From NCBI GenBank assembly GCA_947053595.1, contig CAMRSX010000002.1, forward strand, positions 62,001 to 126,000: a stretch of DNA of 64,000 nt, read 5' to 3'. Under the pieces are notes generated by a model. That model saw only the letters and a list, made by a program, of their open reading frames with translations. It was not told the DNA's origin and did not search any database. Position 1 is the first letter of the stretch. Every line of letters begins with the position of its first letter. The position numbers were made by a program, and so were the translations under genes. The DNA comes from an uncultured Clostridia bacterium. Lineage in GTDB: Bacteria > Bacillota > Clostridia > Christensenellales > UBA1242. This document shows, piece after piece, positions 34,547 to 43,668 of the stretch.

Positions 34547-34575
34547 ATTATACATAAAATAATTTTATTTGTCAA
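34547..34575 (-). promoter_or_regulatory. Consensus promoter of the toxin locus
   Basis: Minus-strand TTGACA (34575-34570), 17 bases, TATAAT (34552-34547). Both boxes match the sigma-A consensus fully. The predicted leader before the first gene is about 50 bases. Confidence 0.85.
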
Positions 34576-34750
34576 TACATTTTTACAAAAATATAAAAAA
34601 TAGCTAATAATTTAATTTTGGCGCAAAACGCCCACATTTTCAGTATATGCAACGCGCCCGCCAGCTGTGGAAGAGGAATCTGCCCAAGCGTTTTGTTGCC
34701 GCACACTTTTGTTTTTTTTGCAGTTTTACTCTTATTGCCGCTTTCTGCAC

Positions 34751-35371
34751 TTATTGAGCTTTTTGGTCTTTTCCCTCCTTGTTTTTTTGTGCTTTCTTTG
34801 TTTTGCATTTGTTTTTGTTTTCAGCCTTGCCTTTGATTTTGCGCTTTTTAAAAACAGAAAGCAGCGGGGTTTCCACCATCTTGCCCGTCAAAAGCACCAC
34901 TCTTTCGCAATTTTCCACCGCATAGCCTTTCATTATGGCTTTGGCAAAGATGGTTAGCCCTGCAATCAGCGAGCTGACAAGGCAAGTGACAATGTAATAC
35001 ACATTTGCGTTGTGAATGTGCATGTTCACCACCAAGCTCACGCCGCCGGCACCGCTTAAAATGCCGCATATGTCACCCACAACATCTCCGCAAAAAGAAG
35101 ACACCTTTTCTGTGTTTTGGCAAAGTTTGATTGCGGTTTTATAGCCTTGCTTGCTTGCGTGCTTTTCCAGCAAGGCAATGTCCATGGAAGTCACTGCCAC
35201 GCCAACCATGTCAAACACCGTGCTGAGAAAAATGAAAAACAAAATTATGAAGATGGAAGGAATGATGGATAGGCTGGGAAACAAGCTTTGAGAAATCATG
35301 CTGAACAAAATGGACATCGAAATGGACAAGATGAAGGTTTTTGTTGCCCACCTTAAGTTGCTTCTTTTCAT
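34751..35371 (-). CDS. CNNM/CorB-like membrane protein without CBS domains
   Basis: 206 residues from the ATG at 35371. Three or four hydrophobic segments are seen (about 12-35, 37-62, 95-120 and 125-150). The part from FLSTVFDMVGVAVTSMD to CGDVVGDICG recalls the CNNM (DUF21) domain of CorB/CorC-type transporters. The CBS pair and the C-terminal domain are missing. I recall short clostridial proteins of this layout annotated as CorB. The C-terminus is a Lys-rich tail. No clear ribosome binding site is seen. Function, possibly Mg2+-related, is uncertain. Confidence 0.65.
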   Translation of the reverse strand: MKRSNLRWATKTFILSISMSILFSMISQSLFPSLSIIPSIFIILFFIFLSTVFDMVGVAVTSMDIALLEKHASKQGYKTAIKLCQNTEKVSSFCGDVVGDICGILSGAGGVSLVVNMHIHNANVYYIVTCLVSSLIAGLTIFAKAIMKGYAVENCERVVLLTGKMVETPLLSVFKKRKIKGKAENKNKCKTKKAQKNKEGKDQKAQ

Positions 35372-35420
35372 AGATATAATATATTTGCGTGTTTGCAAAT
35401 TTAGGACAACCCAAAAACAA

Positions 35421-35450
35421 AAAAACAGGGCAAAATTTTGCCCTGTTTTT
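35421..35450 (-). terminator. Perfect palindromic terminator after the 857-residue gene
   Basis: A perfect 30-base palindrome (AAAAACAGGGCAAAA and its complement). It begins at the TGA stop of the gene and ends in a T run on the minus strand. It could also stop transcripts from the right-hand strand. Confidence 0.9.
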
Positions 35451-38023
35451 CAAGCATCTGCAAGTTCTTTTTTGACGTGTTGCTCAAAAGCAGCAATCAA
35501 GCTGTTTCCAAAGCCTACATTTGTGATTTCATACACTTTAAAGTCCTCTGGAAGCTCTTTAAGCACATCCACTTTCAAGTTTGCCATTCTCTCTTTGTCC
35601 AAATTTTCATCTGGGAAGAAAAGAATGGATTCTTCCTTTGCAAAAAAGATGTATAAGCCTTTGTCATCAAACCTTATATCTGTGCCAATGGCTTCGCCTC
35701 TAAGTTTATTGACATCCATGATTGTAAGGATGTTCATTGCACATTTTGCAACTGCCTGAGCCTTCATGGTGCTGCTTGGAATGAACATTTCGTCATCGTC
35801 CTCCTGCTTAATTCCAGCAGCTTCCAGTGCTGAAGCGGACACATGAATGTTTGGCGCTTTGTTGACAAGCAAGTGATTTGTTTTCATCTTTTGCACAGCG
35901 TCTTTGGATAAGCAATATCCCTTTTGCATCAGGCTTTCCAGCGCCAGCATCAAGTTTTGAGAGTGGAAGGTTTTGTTTCCATAAACACCATCCAAAAGTT
36001 GATTTGGAACAACAATTTCAAGATTTTCTTTCAAAACCTCTTCTGCGTCCAGCATCATCTGCGAAACAACAGCATTAAACTTAAGTTCTGGCAATGTGTA
36101 AACACTTGTCACAACGGCTGGGCAAATTTCCGTAAAAGCAAGATATGTGTTTTCTTTCAGGCAACTTTCAAACTTGTCCAGTTGCTCGCTGATTTTTTTG
36201 AGGTTGTTGAAGCCATTTGCCAATTTCTTTGTTGCGGCGTTGAAGATTGATGAAAAGTTTCTCATCTGAATGCCAAACTCTTTCTGTGCAGAAAGATAAT
36301 CTGCATCTGTTTCGCGGGCAAAAATCATGACATCCAGCTTGTCAAACATTTCGTGCAATTTTGTCATTGCGTTTTCCACAAGTTTGAAGTTGACATTTTC
36401 GCATACATCCATCAAATCGTTGTAAAGCGTGCGGAAGAACTGCAAATTAAATTTTTTCTCTGCCTGCCCCTCGCCTTTAACAAGGTCATAAGCCACTTCA
36501 ATTCTGTCCAAAATTTCAAACATTGGATGACGATATTTCTTGCTTTTTAAATCTTCCAGCGCATAAGAGATGTCTTCTTCCATGTCTTTAGAGCTTTCCA
36601 GCAGCCCTTCAAACATGCTTTTGATTTTGCTGCTTTGTGCAGCGGACATGTCGTCCAAAATGGCCTGAGCTTCACTTTCGTTCATTCCCACAGGCACTTT
36701 TTCCAGTTTAATTCTTTCTCTCTTGACAGTTGAGTTTCTGGATGCGGTTTCTTTTTGAGAAGTCCCCATAATGGACTCGCCTTTTTTCAGATTTTCCAAA
36801 ACTCTTGAAGGATGTGAAAGGAAATATTCGCGATATTTTTTGCCAGTCTTGCGCTCTTCCAGCGTCAGCTTTGCAAGAAGTCCGTCCAAAAGCTTATAGT
36901 CCATGGAAAGAATGTAAGGATTTGTGATGCACTTCAAAAGATTTTCAGCGCCAATTTTGTGCTTACTTAAAACCTCTTTTGTGCGCATCATATATTGCAT
37001 TCTGTCACTGCTGATGTTGTTGATGCTGATGAGGTTTTTATAATCACTGCAAAATGCGTGTGCCTGCGTTTTGGCAAAATCTGCTGGCTTGTTTAAGGCG
37101 TTTTCAGACAGAATCTGCTGAAAGCACTCAAAAAGTTTCTCTTCAAAATCGGCAATCTTCTTTGGAGAAACCGTCAAAATTGAAGGTGCATCTTTAATAT
37201 ACTTAATCAAATCCAGTTTTGTCACATTTTCGTTGAGGCAATTTGCCAACAAAAATTTGATGTTCTTTTCAATTCGCTCTGGCCCAACTGTCAGCAAACT
37301 TGGCAGCGAAAGAATGATGTCGCGAGGCTTGGTTATGTAACTTCCATTTTCGTCCTTAAAATAATCGTTTAAGCTTTCGTCATAAACCAAATCGCTCAAA
37401 ATGTCCAGTGTGCGCTGAATGTTGTCGGCAGACAAATCGCATGCAATGGTTGCGCACTTTTCAAACATTGCCTTCACAAGTTTTTCATCAAACAAGGTTG
37501 AGGTGCTTTTGTCCACTTTGTCCACATATTTTTCTTTCACAAGCGCTTCAACGCTCTCTTGAAACCTCTCAGCAACACTTTTGTCATCTTTTCTTCTTAT
37601 GCTGCTGTTGGCAAAATCAAAGTTTTTCATGATTGCCAAGGCATAAGGGTCAATTTTCAGCTTCTTTGCCTCTTCCAGCATATCAAAAAACTCTTGCTCG
37701 ATATAGCCATTCTTTTTGGAATAATAGTCCACTGTGCTTCGGATGACAGTCTTTGCAAACTCGCGGCGTTTTTCGCTGCACTTAAAGCCGCCGTCCAATT
37801 TGACAAACTTGTCATAAACATCAGAAAGCCTTTCCACAATGTTTCTGTCGTTGGTGGCAAAAATCTTTGAAATGGCATCTTTGATGTCACTTGCCCTAAA
37901 ACGGAAATGCTTGTTGAAAGTGATTTCAAAATCTTCTGCAAACAATCTGACATCATCTTCTGTCATGTCAAGTTTTCTGTTTTTTTCCAAAATGCTTTGT
38001 ATGTCTTGTTGTGAAAGCAACAT
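35450..38023 (-). CDS. Large cytosolic protein with possible mTERF-like helical repeats
   Basis: 857 residues from the ATG at 38023 (AAGGAG 7 bases upstream). It has no signal peptide or membrane segment and is strongly helical and charged. Between about residues 225 and 420 there are repeated units such as IILSLPSLLTVGPERIEKN, YIKDAPSILTVSPKKI and CITNPYILSMDYKLL. These have the helix-P-x-x-L pattern of mTERF repeats, which bind nucleic acid in mitochondria and plastids. The rest resembles nothing I know. It stands alone between two strong terminators, upstream of the CNNM-like gene and downstream of proS. Confidence 0.65.
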   Translation of the reverse strand: MLLSQQDIQSILEKNRKLDMTEDDVRLFAEDFEITFNKHFRFRASDIKDAISKIFATNDRNIVERLSDVYDKFVKLDGGFKCSEKRREFAKTVIRSTVDYYSKKNGYIEQEFFDMLEEAKKLKIDPYALAIMKNFDFANSSIRRKDDKSVAERFQESVEALVKEKYVDKVDKSTSTLFDEKLVKAMFEKCATIACDLSADNIQRTLDILSDLVYDESLNDYFKDENGSYITKPRDIILSLPSLLTVGPERIEKNIKFLLANCLNENVTKLDLIKYIKDAPSILTVSPKKIADFEEKLFECFQQILSENALNKPADFAKTQAHAFCSDYKNLISINNISSDRMQYMMRTKEVLSKHKIGAENLLKCITNPYILSMDYKLLDGLLAKLTLEERKTGKKYREYFLSHPSRVLENLKKGESIMGTSQKETASRNSTVKRERIKLEKVPVGMNESEAQAILDDMSAAQSSKIKSMFEGLLESSKDMEEDISYALEDLKSKKYRHPMFEILDRIEVAYDLVKGEGQAEKKFNLQFFRTLYNDLMDVCENVNFKLVENAMTKLHEMFDKLDVMIFARETDADYLSAQKEFGIQMRNFSSIFNAATKKLANGFNNLKKISEQLDKFESCLKENTYLAFTEICPAVVTSVYTLPELKFNAVVSQMMLDAEEVLKENLEIVVPNQLLDGVYGNKTFHSQNLMLALESLMQKGYCLSKDAVQKMKTNHLLVNKAPNIHVSASALEAAGIKQEDDDEMFIPSSTMKAQAVAKCAMNILTIMDVNKLRGEAIGTDIRFDDKGLYIFFAKEESILFFPDENLDKERMANLKVDVLKELPEDFKVYEITNVGFGNSLIAAFEQHVKKELADA

Positions 38024-38086
38024 CTTTTTTCTCCTTAAAATAATACACTTTATTGTAACACAAAAACACAAAAAGTCAAGGGGCAA

Positions 38087-38133
38087 AAAATAAAAATATA
38101 TGGTGTATTATGTTGCGTAATACACCATATATT
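38087..38133 (-). terminator. Palindrome of the TGGTGTATTATGC family acting as proS terminator
   Basis: Perfect 16-bp arms (AATATATGGTGTATTA, 38095-38110, and its complement, 38118-38133) with a 7-base loop. On the minus strand a run TTTTTATTTTTT follows, 9 bases downstream of the proS stop. Confidence 0.75.
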
Positions 38134-38141
38134 GTGGCAAA

Positions 38142-39866
38142 TTATTTTTCAATCTCTTCAATTTCGTCGCGAATCAGCACTTTCAGCTCTGAAATCAGCT
38201 CTCCCATTGGAATGAAAAGCTGCTCTCCTGTTGCCCTGATTGTCACCTCAGCCTGCCCATTTGCAATGGTTTTTGGGCTGACGACAACTCTGATTGGCAT
38301 GCCCATAAGCTCGCTGTCTGTCAGCTTGATGCCTGCAGAGAGGTTGCGGTCGTCAAACAGCACTTCAATGCCAGCGTCCAACATGTTTTTGTAAAGCTCG
38401 TCAGACACCGCGCTAACATTTTCGTTGTCCAACCTGATTGGACAAAAGTGCACTTGCCATGGCGCAATGGTCATTGGCCAAACCAAGCCTTTTTCGTCTG
38501 CCTTTTCTTCAATTATGCTGGCAAGTGAGCGCCCCACGCCAATGCCATAGCAGCCCATGATTGGCTCTTTGTTGCTGCCGTCTGGCATTGTCACCTTCAT
38601 GCCCATTGGCTTTGTGTATTTTGTGCCAAGCTGAAAGATGTTTCCAATTTCAATGCCGCGCGTGAGAGTGAGTTTCTGTCCGCAATGCACACACTTTTCG
38701 CCTTCTTTCACCAGTGCAACATCCACAAAGGTTGTTTGTGGCAAATCTCTTGAAAAACTGCAATGCACAATGTGAAACTCTGGCTTGTTGGCGCCCGTAA
38801 CAAAGTTTTGCAAGTTTTGCAGTGTCTTGTCAAAAAACACAAAACTGCCCTCTGGCACATTCAAGTTGATGCAACCAATGTTGCCTGCGCACAGCCCAAA
38901 CTCTTCCACATCCACTGGCAAAAGCTCGCTTTGCACCAGTTTTTGAAGCTTTGTTTCATTCACTTCAGCATCGCCACGAAGGAAGACAATCACAAGTTTG
39001 CCTTCTGTTTCGGTTTTAAAGCAAACCGCCTTGCAAGCGTGCTTGGCGTCCGTTTCCAAAAAGGCACAAACATCCTCAATGGTGTGGGCATTTCCTGTGA
39101 AAATTTCTTCTTTTTCGCCGGCAATTTGGGTGTCGTTTTCTTCTTTTTCAGAGGTTGCAACTTCCATGTTGCTGGAGTGTCCGCAATGTGGGCAAATCAC
39201 CAAACTGTCCTCTCCCGCAGGTGTGACAGCCATATATTCGTGTGAAATCTTGCCGCCCATCATGCCGTTGTCGCCTTCCACCACAACAAAGTTTTTAAAG
39301 CCAATGCGCTTATATATGCGCTTGTATGCGTCATACACTTTTTTATAAAAATTGTCCAAATCTTCTTGCGATGAGTGGAAAGAATATGCGTCCTTCATCG
39401 TGAACTCTCTCACCCTGATAAGCCCGCCTCTTGACCTTGCCTCGTCGCGAAACTTGGTTTGAATTTGATATATCAGAAATGGCAGCTGGTCGTGGCTTTT
39501 CACGGTGTTAAGCGCCATATGCACGGCTGCTTCTTCATGCGTCATGCCAAGCACCATGTCATGTCCGGTTCTGTCCTTAAAGCGCACCATTTCGCTTTTT
39601 ATGGAGCCATATCTTCCGCTCAGTTCCCAAAGCTCGCGTGGCATAACCACAGGAAACAAAACTTCTTGCCCGCCAAGCTTGTTCATCTCTTCGCGGATGA
39701 TGTTTTGAATTTTCAAACTCACCTTTTGCGCTGGTGGCAACAAAGAAAAAATCCCCGCGCTGACTTGCTTAATAAAGCCCGCACGCAGCAGCAAAATGTG
39801 GCTTTTGATGCTTGCCCCAGCTGGAGCCTCTTTAATTCTTTCTCCCACAATTTTTGAAAGTTTCAT
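38142..39866 (-). CDS. proS: Prolyl-tRNA synthetase (bacterial type)
   Basis: 574 residues, the length of bacterial ProS with its editing domain. Class II motifs are visible: FPVVMPRELWE, RDEARSRGGLIRVREFTMKDAYSFH (motif 2 region) and GCYGIGVGRSLAS (motif 3). The INS editing domain lies between about residues 220 and 400, and the anticodon-binding domain is C-terminal. GGAGGAAGAG precedes the ATG. The start overlaps the xseB stop by 4 bases, so proS is the last gene of the spoIIIA-yqhY-nusB-xseAB string. Confidence 0.97.
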   Translation of the reverse strand: MKLSKIVGERIKEAPAGASIKSHILLLRAGFIKQVSAGIFSLLPPAQKVSLKIQNIIREEMNKLGGQEVLFPVVMPRELWELSGRYGSIKSEMVRFKDRTGHDMVLGMTHEEAAVHMALNTVKSHDQLPFLIYQIQTKFRDEARSRGGLIRVREFTMKDAYSFHSSQEDLDNFYKKVYDAYKRIYKRIGFKNFVVVEGDNGMMGGKISHEYMAVTPAGEDSLVICPHCGHSSNMEVATSEKEENDTQIAGEKEEIFTGNAHTIEDVCAFLETDAKHACKAVCFKTETEGKLVIVFLRGDAEVNETKLQKLVQSELLPVDVEEFGLCAGNIGCINLNVPEGSFVFFDKTLQNLQNFVTGANKPEFHIVHCSFSRDLPQTTFVDVALVKEGEKCVHCGQKLTLTRGIEIGNIFQLGTKYTKPMGMKVTMPDGSNKEPIMGCYGIGVGRSLASIIEEKADEKGLVWPMTIAPWQVHFCPIRLDNENVSAVSDELYKNMLDAGIEVLFDDRNLSAGIKLTDSELMGMPIRVVVSPKTIANGQAEVTIRATGEQLFIPMGELISELKVLIRDEIEEIEK

Positions 39867-40066
39867 CTCTCTTCCTCCGTAAATCCGTCAAGCTCTCTCT
39901 TGATTTCATAAAGCTTGCCAGTGGTTTTTTTCAGCTCTTCTTGCGCAAACTTCGCCAAAAAGCTGGCGCGCTCAAACAGCGTTTGTGCCTCTTTCAACGG
40001 CAAATTTTCGCTTTCCAACTTTCCAACAATTTCTTCCAGTTCTTTCAGCGCTTCTTCATAGTTCAT
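39863..40066 (-). CDS. xseB: Exodeoxyribonuclease VII small subunit
   Basis: 67 residues. Partner of XseA in the single-strand exonuclease VII. NYEEALKELEEIVGKLESENLPL is the signature N-terminus, given here only in part of its length; a coiled two-helix hairpin follows. The ATG at 40066 is chosen because GGAGG stands 7 bases upstream. A longer start 21 bases earlier lacks support. Confidence 0.93.
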   Translation of the reverse strand: MNYEEALKELEEIVGKLESENLPLKEAQTLFERASFLAKFAQEELKKTTGKLYEIKRELDGFTEEER

Positions 40067-40092
40067 TGTTTTTCCTCCATTCTTCAAAGCTT

Positions 40093-41274
40093 TCAGTTTT
40101 GATTGATTTTAATGTCAACTCGCCCATCCACAAAGTTGATTTCCACCGTCTTGTTCAAATCCAACTCGCCTCGCTTTGCAATTGTCTTGCCCGCTTGCTC
40201 TATTTTAGCATATCCAAGGCTTAAGATGTCAAGCGGATTAAGTTTTTTCAGCGCCAGAAGTTTCAGCTCCAGAGCGTGGCTTGTTTCCGTCACAAAGCGC
40301 TCCAAACAACCAGCCACATTTTGCGAAAGTTTTTCCAGTTTTCTTGCCCTCCTGTCTGCTTGCGCTTGCATCAAAAACATGGCTTGCTGTTGCAGCTCTT
40401 GAAGCTGCGTTGTTTTGTCTGCAACAATGCCGTCCAAAAGTCTGGAAAGCCGCTCAACTTCTCGCTTGAAAGTGGAGTGCAAATTGGCGGTGTCTTTGGT
40501 GAGAAGCTCGGCTGCCGCACTTGGCGTTGGAGCCCGCAAATCTGCCGCAAAATCCGAAATTGTGAAGTCTGTTTCGTGACCAACTGCCGAAACAATGGGC
40601 TTGTTGCACGCAAAAATTGCCCGTGCAATGATTTCGGTGTTGTAGGCTGCAAGGTCTTCCAAACTGCCGCCGCCTCTTGCCACCACCACAACATCCACAC
40701 CGTCATAGTCCGAAAAAAAGTTGATGCCATCTGCAATTTCTCGCTCGGCGTCTTTGCCCTGAACTTTGGTGTGAAAAAGCACAATGTCCACGCCGGCGTT
40801 TCGCCTCCATGTGACATTTTTGATGTCTTGAATCACCGCTCCGTCGCGAGATGTCACCACGCCAATTCTTTTCACCACAGAAGGAATGGCTTTTTTGTGA
40901 GCCTCATCAAAAAGCCCCTCTTTTGTCAGCTTGTCCTTCAAAATCAAAAAGTTTTTAAACAGCATTCCCAGCCCAAACGCTTCCACGCCAGACACCAAAA
41001 AACTGAATCTGCCGCCCTTGACATAAAAATTTGGCGAGCCCGTCACAACCACCTGCTCACCTTCCACAATCTGCGAAAAAATTTCGCTTTTAAAGCACAC
41101 GCAAGGCAGTGAACTTTCTTCATCCTTAATCTGAAAATAAAGCGCCCCTCTTGCACAAGAAATGCCAAAAACTTCTCCCACGATTTTGACGTTGTGGAGA
41201 AGTTCTTCTGCATTAAAAATGTTTTTAATGATGCTATTAAATTTTGTGACCGAAAGGGTGTATTCGTTGTTCAT
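40093..41274 (-). CDS. xseA: Exodeoxyribonuclease VII large subunit
   Basis: 393 residues. Catalytic subunit that degrades single-stranded DNA from both ends. N-terminal OB-fold (VKIVGEVFGI, GALYFQIKDE). Catalytic region with RIGVVTSRDGAVIQDI, VVVARGGGSLEDLAAYN and VSAVGHETDFTISDFAADLRA, then a long coiled coil. The ATG at 41274 lies two bases after the nusB stop and has only a weak ribosome binding site, so coupling is likely. A longer frame upstream overlaps nusB and is not real. Confidence 0.95.
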   Translation of the reverse strand: MNNEYTLSVTKFNSIIKNIFNAEELLHNVKIVGEVFGISCARGALYFQIKDEESSLPCVCFKSEIFSQIVEGEQVVVTGSPNFYVKGGRFSFLVSGVEAFGLGMLFKNFLILKDKLTKEGLFDEAHKKAIPSVVKRIGVVTSRDGAVIQDIKNVTWRRNAGVDIVLFHTKVQGKDAEREIADGINFFSDYDGVDVVVVARGGGSLEDLAAYNTEIIARAIFACNKPIVSAVGHETDFTISDFAADLRAPTPSAAAELLTKDTANLHSTFKREVERLSRLLDGIVADKTTQLQELQQQAMFLMQAQADRRARKLEKLSQNVAGCLERFVTETSHALELKLLALKKLNPLDILSLGYAKIEQAGKTIAKRGELDLNKTVEINFVDGRVDIKINQN

Positions 41275-41276
41275 TT

Positions 41277-41657
41277 TCAGTTTAATATGGCTGACAGCAG
41301 CCCGTTGATGAATTTGTGCGATTTGTCTGTGCTGTATTCCTTTGCCAATTCCAGTGCTTCGTTGATTGCCACCGCCTTTGGCGTGCCGCAATACAAAATT
41401 TCACAAAGTGCCAAATACACCAAAGCCAAATCAATTTTAAAAAGCCTGTCATAGTTGAAATTTTTGAGATGTGCCTCAATTTTTTCTTTCATTTCATCTT
41501 TGTGCAACTTAAAAGCACTCATAATCTCTTCAAAAAACTTTTGATTTTCTTCCTTGTTAAGCGGAAGAAGATTTTCTTTTGAAAGGTTTTCATCGCATTC
41601 ATGAAACAGCCCTTCAAAGATGAGAATGAAAGCATTCACACGTGCATCATTACGCAT
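41277..41657 (-). CDS. nusB: Transcription antitermination factor NusB
   Basis: 126 residues. All-helical protein that with NusE binds boxA RNA in rRNA antitermination. The family pattern is seen in RVNAFILIFEGLF near the start and IDLALVYLALCEI, VAINEALELAKEYS and KFINGLLSAI later. ATG at 41657 overlaps the end of the Asp23 gene by 8 bases and has GAGG 6 bases upstream. A longer upstream frame is an overlap only. Confidence 0.93.
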   Translation of the reverse strand: MRNDARVNAFILIFEGLFHECDENLSKENLLPLNKEENQKFFEEIMSAFKLHKDEMKEKIEAHLKNFNYDRLFKIDLALVYLALCEILYCGTPKAVAINEALELAKEYSTDKSHKFINGLLSAILN

Positions 41658-42021
41658 TGGAAACCTCGCTGTCGCACTCAACATTGATGACATGGATGTT
41701 GATTTTAAGCGGTTTAAGTGCCACCATGGTTGCCAACGAATTTCTGATGTTTTCCTGAACGCGATATGCAATGTCTGGCACACTATAGCCAATTGCAATG
41801 TTGATGAAAACATCCACTGTCAGTGCGCCATTTTTTTCAAACTTAATTTCCACGCCATCGTCATAGCGATTGAACAGCCTCTTAATCCACGGCCTTGCAG
41901 AGTTTGTCACGCTTTCAACGCCAACAATTTCCTTTGCTGCCAAGTTGATGATTGAAACCAAAATCTTTCTGTCCAGCGTGATTTTTCCGCTTCCTGCTGC
42001 GTCTTGGGTTTTTGCTGCCAT
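41650..42021 (-). CDS. yqhY: Asp23/YqhY family protein
   Basis: 123 residues. Asp23-domain protein. In Bacillota the YqhY member lies between acc or spoIIIA genes and nusB and is thought to affect lipid or envelope control. Signature parts are ISIINLAAKEIVGVESV-like at residues 25-40, VDVFINIAIGYSVPDIAYRVQENIRN and the beta strand INIHVINVE. AAGGAG precedes the ATG. The gene order matches Bacillus except that accB-accC and folD are missing. Confidence 0.9.
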   Translation of the reverse strand: MAAKTQDAAGSGKITLDRKILVSIINLAAKEIVGVESVTNSARPWIKRLFNRYDDGVEIKFEKNGALTVDVFINIAIGYSVPDIAYRVQENIRNSLATMVALKPLKINIHVINVECDSEVSNA

Positions 42022-42109
42022 AATTTTCTCCTTATGTTAAAAACATTTTAACACATTTAAAAAGCAATTTGCAAATTTTTAAGCAGACAAAACAAAGAAA
42101 CTTTCAAAA

Positions 42110-42577
42110 TTATTCTGCACTGAACACAACAATGTTTCTAAGCTTGGTGCCAAGTTGCTCCATAACAATGGTGGAAATTTTGGCAACTTCATTGTCGCTG
42201 AGAGAAGAAGCCTTCACAACAACGTTCACTTTTGTGTCAGAAATTGCAATCACGCAGTCCGAAAAACCTTGTGCCTTAACAAGCCCTTCCACTGCAAGTT
42301 CTTTGTCCATTGTTTCAATAAGTTTAAGCTTTGCGCTTTCTGCAGCTGCAATGGCAGTTTCTGTGGAAGATTCGCTGTCAATGATGGCATCATAATACAA
42401 AATCTCTTGGTCACGAGTGCTGCTGCGGTCGTTGCGATATGAAGTGAAATAACTGGTTGTTGCAACATTTGTGTTGGTTTCTTTGATGGAATTGTTAAGT
42501 GCAATGTTTAAATATCCTGTCACACCCAAAAGCACAACCATAAGTGTGAGGATGATGATTTTTGTTCTTTTTTTCAT
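42110..42577 (-). CDS. spoIIIAH: Stage III sporulation protein AH
   Basis: 155 residues. Mother-cell protein whose extracytoplasmic domain binds forespore SpoIIQ and forms part of the channel between the two cells. One N-terminal transmembrane helix (IIILTLMVVLLGVTGYLNIAL) is followed by a Ser/Thr-rich linker and a YscJ/FliF-like ring-building motif domain with AIAAAESAK and VKAQGFSDCVIAIS. AAAGGAG precedes the ATG. Last gene of the spoIIIA operon. Confidence 0.93.
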   Translation of the reverse strand: MKKRTKIIILTLMVVLLGVTGYLNIALNNSIKETNTNVATTSYFTSYRNDRSSTRDQEILYYDAIIDSESSTETAIAAAESAKLKLIETMDKELAVEGLVKAQGFSDCVIAISDTKVNVVVKASSLSDNEVAKISTIVMEQLGTKLRNIVVFSAE

Positions 42578-42649
42578 ATTAATCTCCTTTAAAGCCCTTT
42601 TGGCTTTGTTTTTGTTTTGCCCCGTCGGGCTTGTCCATGCAAGAATTTT

Positions 42650-43168
42650 TTAAGCAAGAATTGTGATGTTTTCTGCATCCACCTCCAGCACTGTCAAAGC
42701 GGCTGTATGGATGCTCATCTTCACAGCAAAATTTTCAGCACCTTTGGCAACAATCACCACCCCCTTTATCACAGGATAATTTTGCTTGACAATAACTGGC
42801 TGATTGGAAACCATGATGATTGTTTCTGTTTTTATTGTTGTTTCGGTGTCGCCAGAAACAACCGTCTTGGTTTCGGTGTCAGTTGCATACTCGTAAGTGA
42901 AGCCGCACTCAAGCGTAATCACAACACTTGTTTCTCCCACGCCAGCAATCTTGGACAATACATTAACCAACTTATTCTCAAGCGCGTGCACATATTCCTC
43001 GGTGGAAGAATATTCTTGTGTCGAATTGTCACTAATCTTGTCACTCTTTGGCTTGGTGCAAAAAGAGAAGTATGCCACGCACAAAATCAGCCCAACAACC
43101 ACCGCAATGATAATTTGAATATGTTTCACGCCTTTCAGCTTTTCCCACAGATTTTTGATTTTACTCAT
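42650..43168 (-). CDS. spoIIIAG: Stage III sporulation protein AG
   Basis: 172 residues. Forms a large ring of the SpoIIIA-SpoIIQ channel. One N-terminal membrane helix (IIIAVVVGLILCVAYFSF) and a ring-building motif domain with KIAGVGETSVVITLECG and a C-terminal KMSIHTAALTVLEV. GGAGGT inside the spoIIIAF end serves as ribosome binding site; the genes overlap by 8 bases. Confidence 0.92.
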   Translation of the reverse strand: MSKIKNLWEKLKGVKHIQIIIAVVVGLILCVAYFSFCTKPKSDKISDNSTQEYSSTEEYVHALENKLVNVLSKIAGVGETSVVITLECGFTYEYATDTETKTVVSGDTETTIKTETIIMVSNQPVIVKQNYPVIKGVVIVAKGAENFAVKMSIHTAALTVLEVDAENITILA

Positions 43169-43655
43169 TAAATTTCACCTCCACATTTTCAAGAGTTTCG
43201 TCAATAATTTTCCTAATCACAATTTTGGCTGACGCCTTGTCTTTGCACTGACTGTCAGTGTCAAAGCTGAGGTTTTCAAGGTTAACAAACACCCCAAAAA
43301 TTTCCAGCTTTTCACTCAGCACATTGGCATTGATGGAAATTTCAACATTTTTCAATCCCTCCTTTTTTACTTTGTCAGAAAGCCCCTCTGTTATGGCATT
43401 AAGTTTGTCAATGTTAAGTTGATATAAATAGTTTTCCTGAAGCTGCGAAGAGGAGCTGTTGTTGAACAAGTTGCCAAAGTTGTAATCTTTTCCAAACAAC
43501 TTTGGAAGCGGAGAAACAATCACAAGAATAATCACAAAGGAAAAAATCACCTTGATATATCTGTTGACTTGCCCCTCCGGAAGCACCAACTCTGCCAACA
43601 CAGAAAGAATGACAATGCCCGCAACACTCAAAAGCCACGCCGAAATTCCGCTCAC
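43161..43655 (-). CDS. spoIIIAF: Stage III sporulation protein AF
   Basis: 164 residues, GTG start with GGAGG upstream. Two N-terminal membrane helices (AWLLSVAGIVILSVLAELVL and VIFSFVIILVIVSPL) with the family segment LPEGQVNRYIK between them. An extracytoplasmic domain with mixed alpha/beta pattern follows. It is a membrane part of the sporulation channel complex. Confidence 0.92.
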   Translation of the reverse strand: MSGISAWLLSVAGIVILSVLAELVLPEGQVNRYIKVIFSFVIILVIVSPLPKLFGKDYNFGNLFNNSSSSQLQENYLYQLNIDKLNAITEGLSDKVKKEGLKNVEISINANVLSEKLEIFGVFVNLENLSFDTDSQCKDKASAKIVIRKIIDETLENVEVKFNE

Positions 43656-43668
43656 TTTTGCCCTCCTT

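Noticed and set aside
32223..35371. The CNNM-like gene as part of the toxin operon
   Set aside because: A full consensus promoter lies between them, directly before the first surface-protein gene, so the CNNM-like gene is probably separate.
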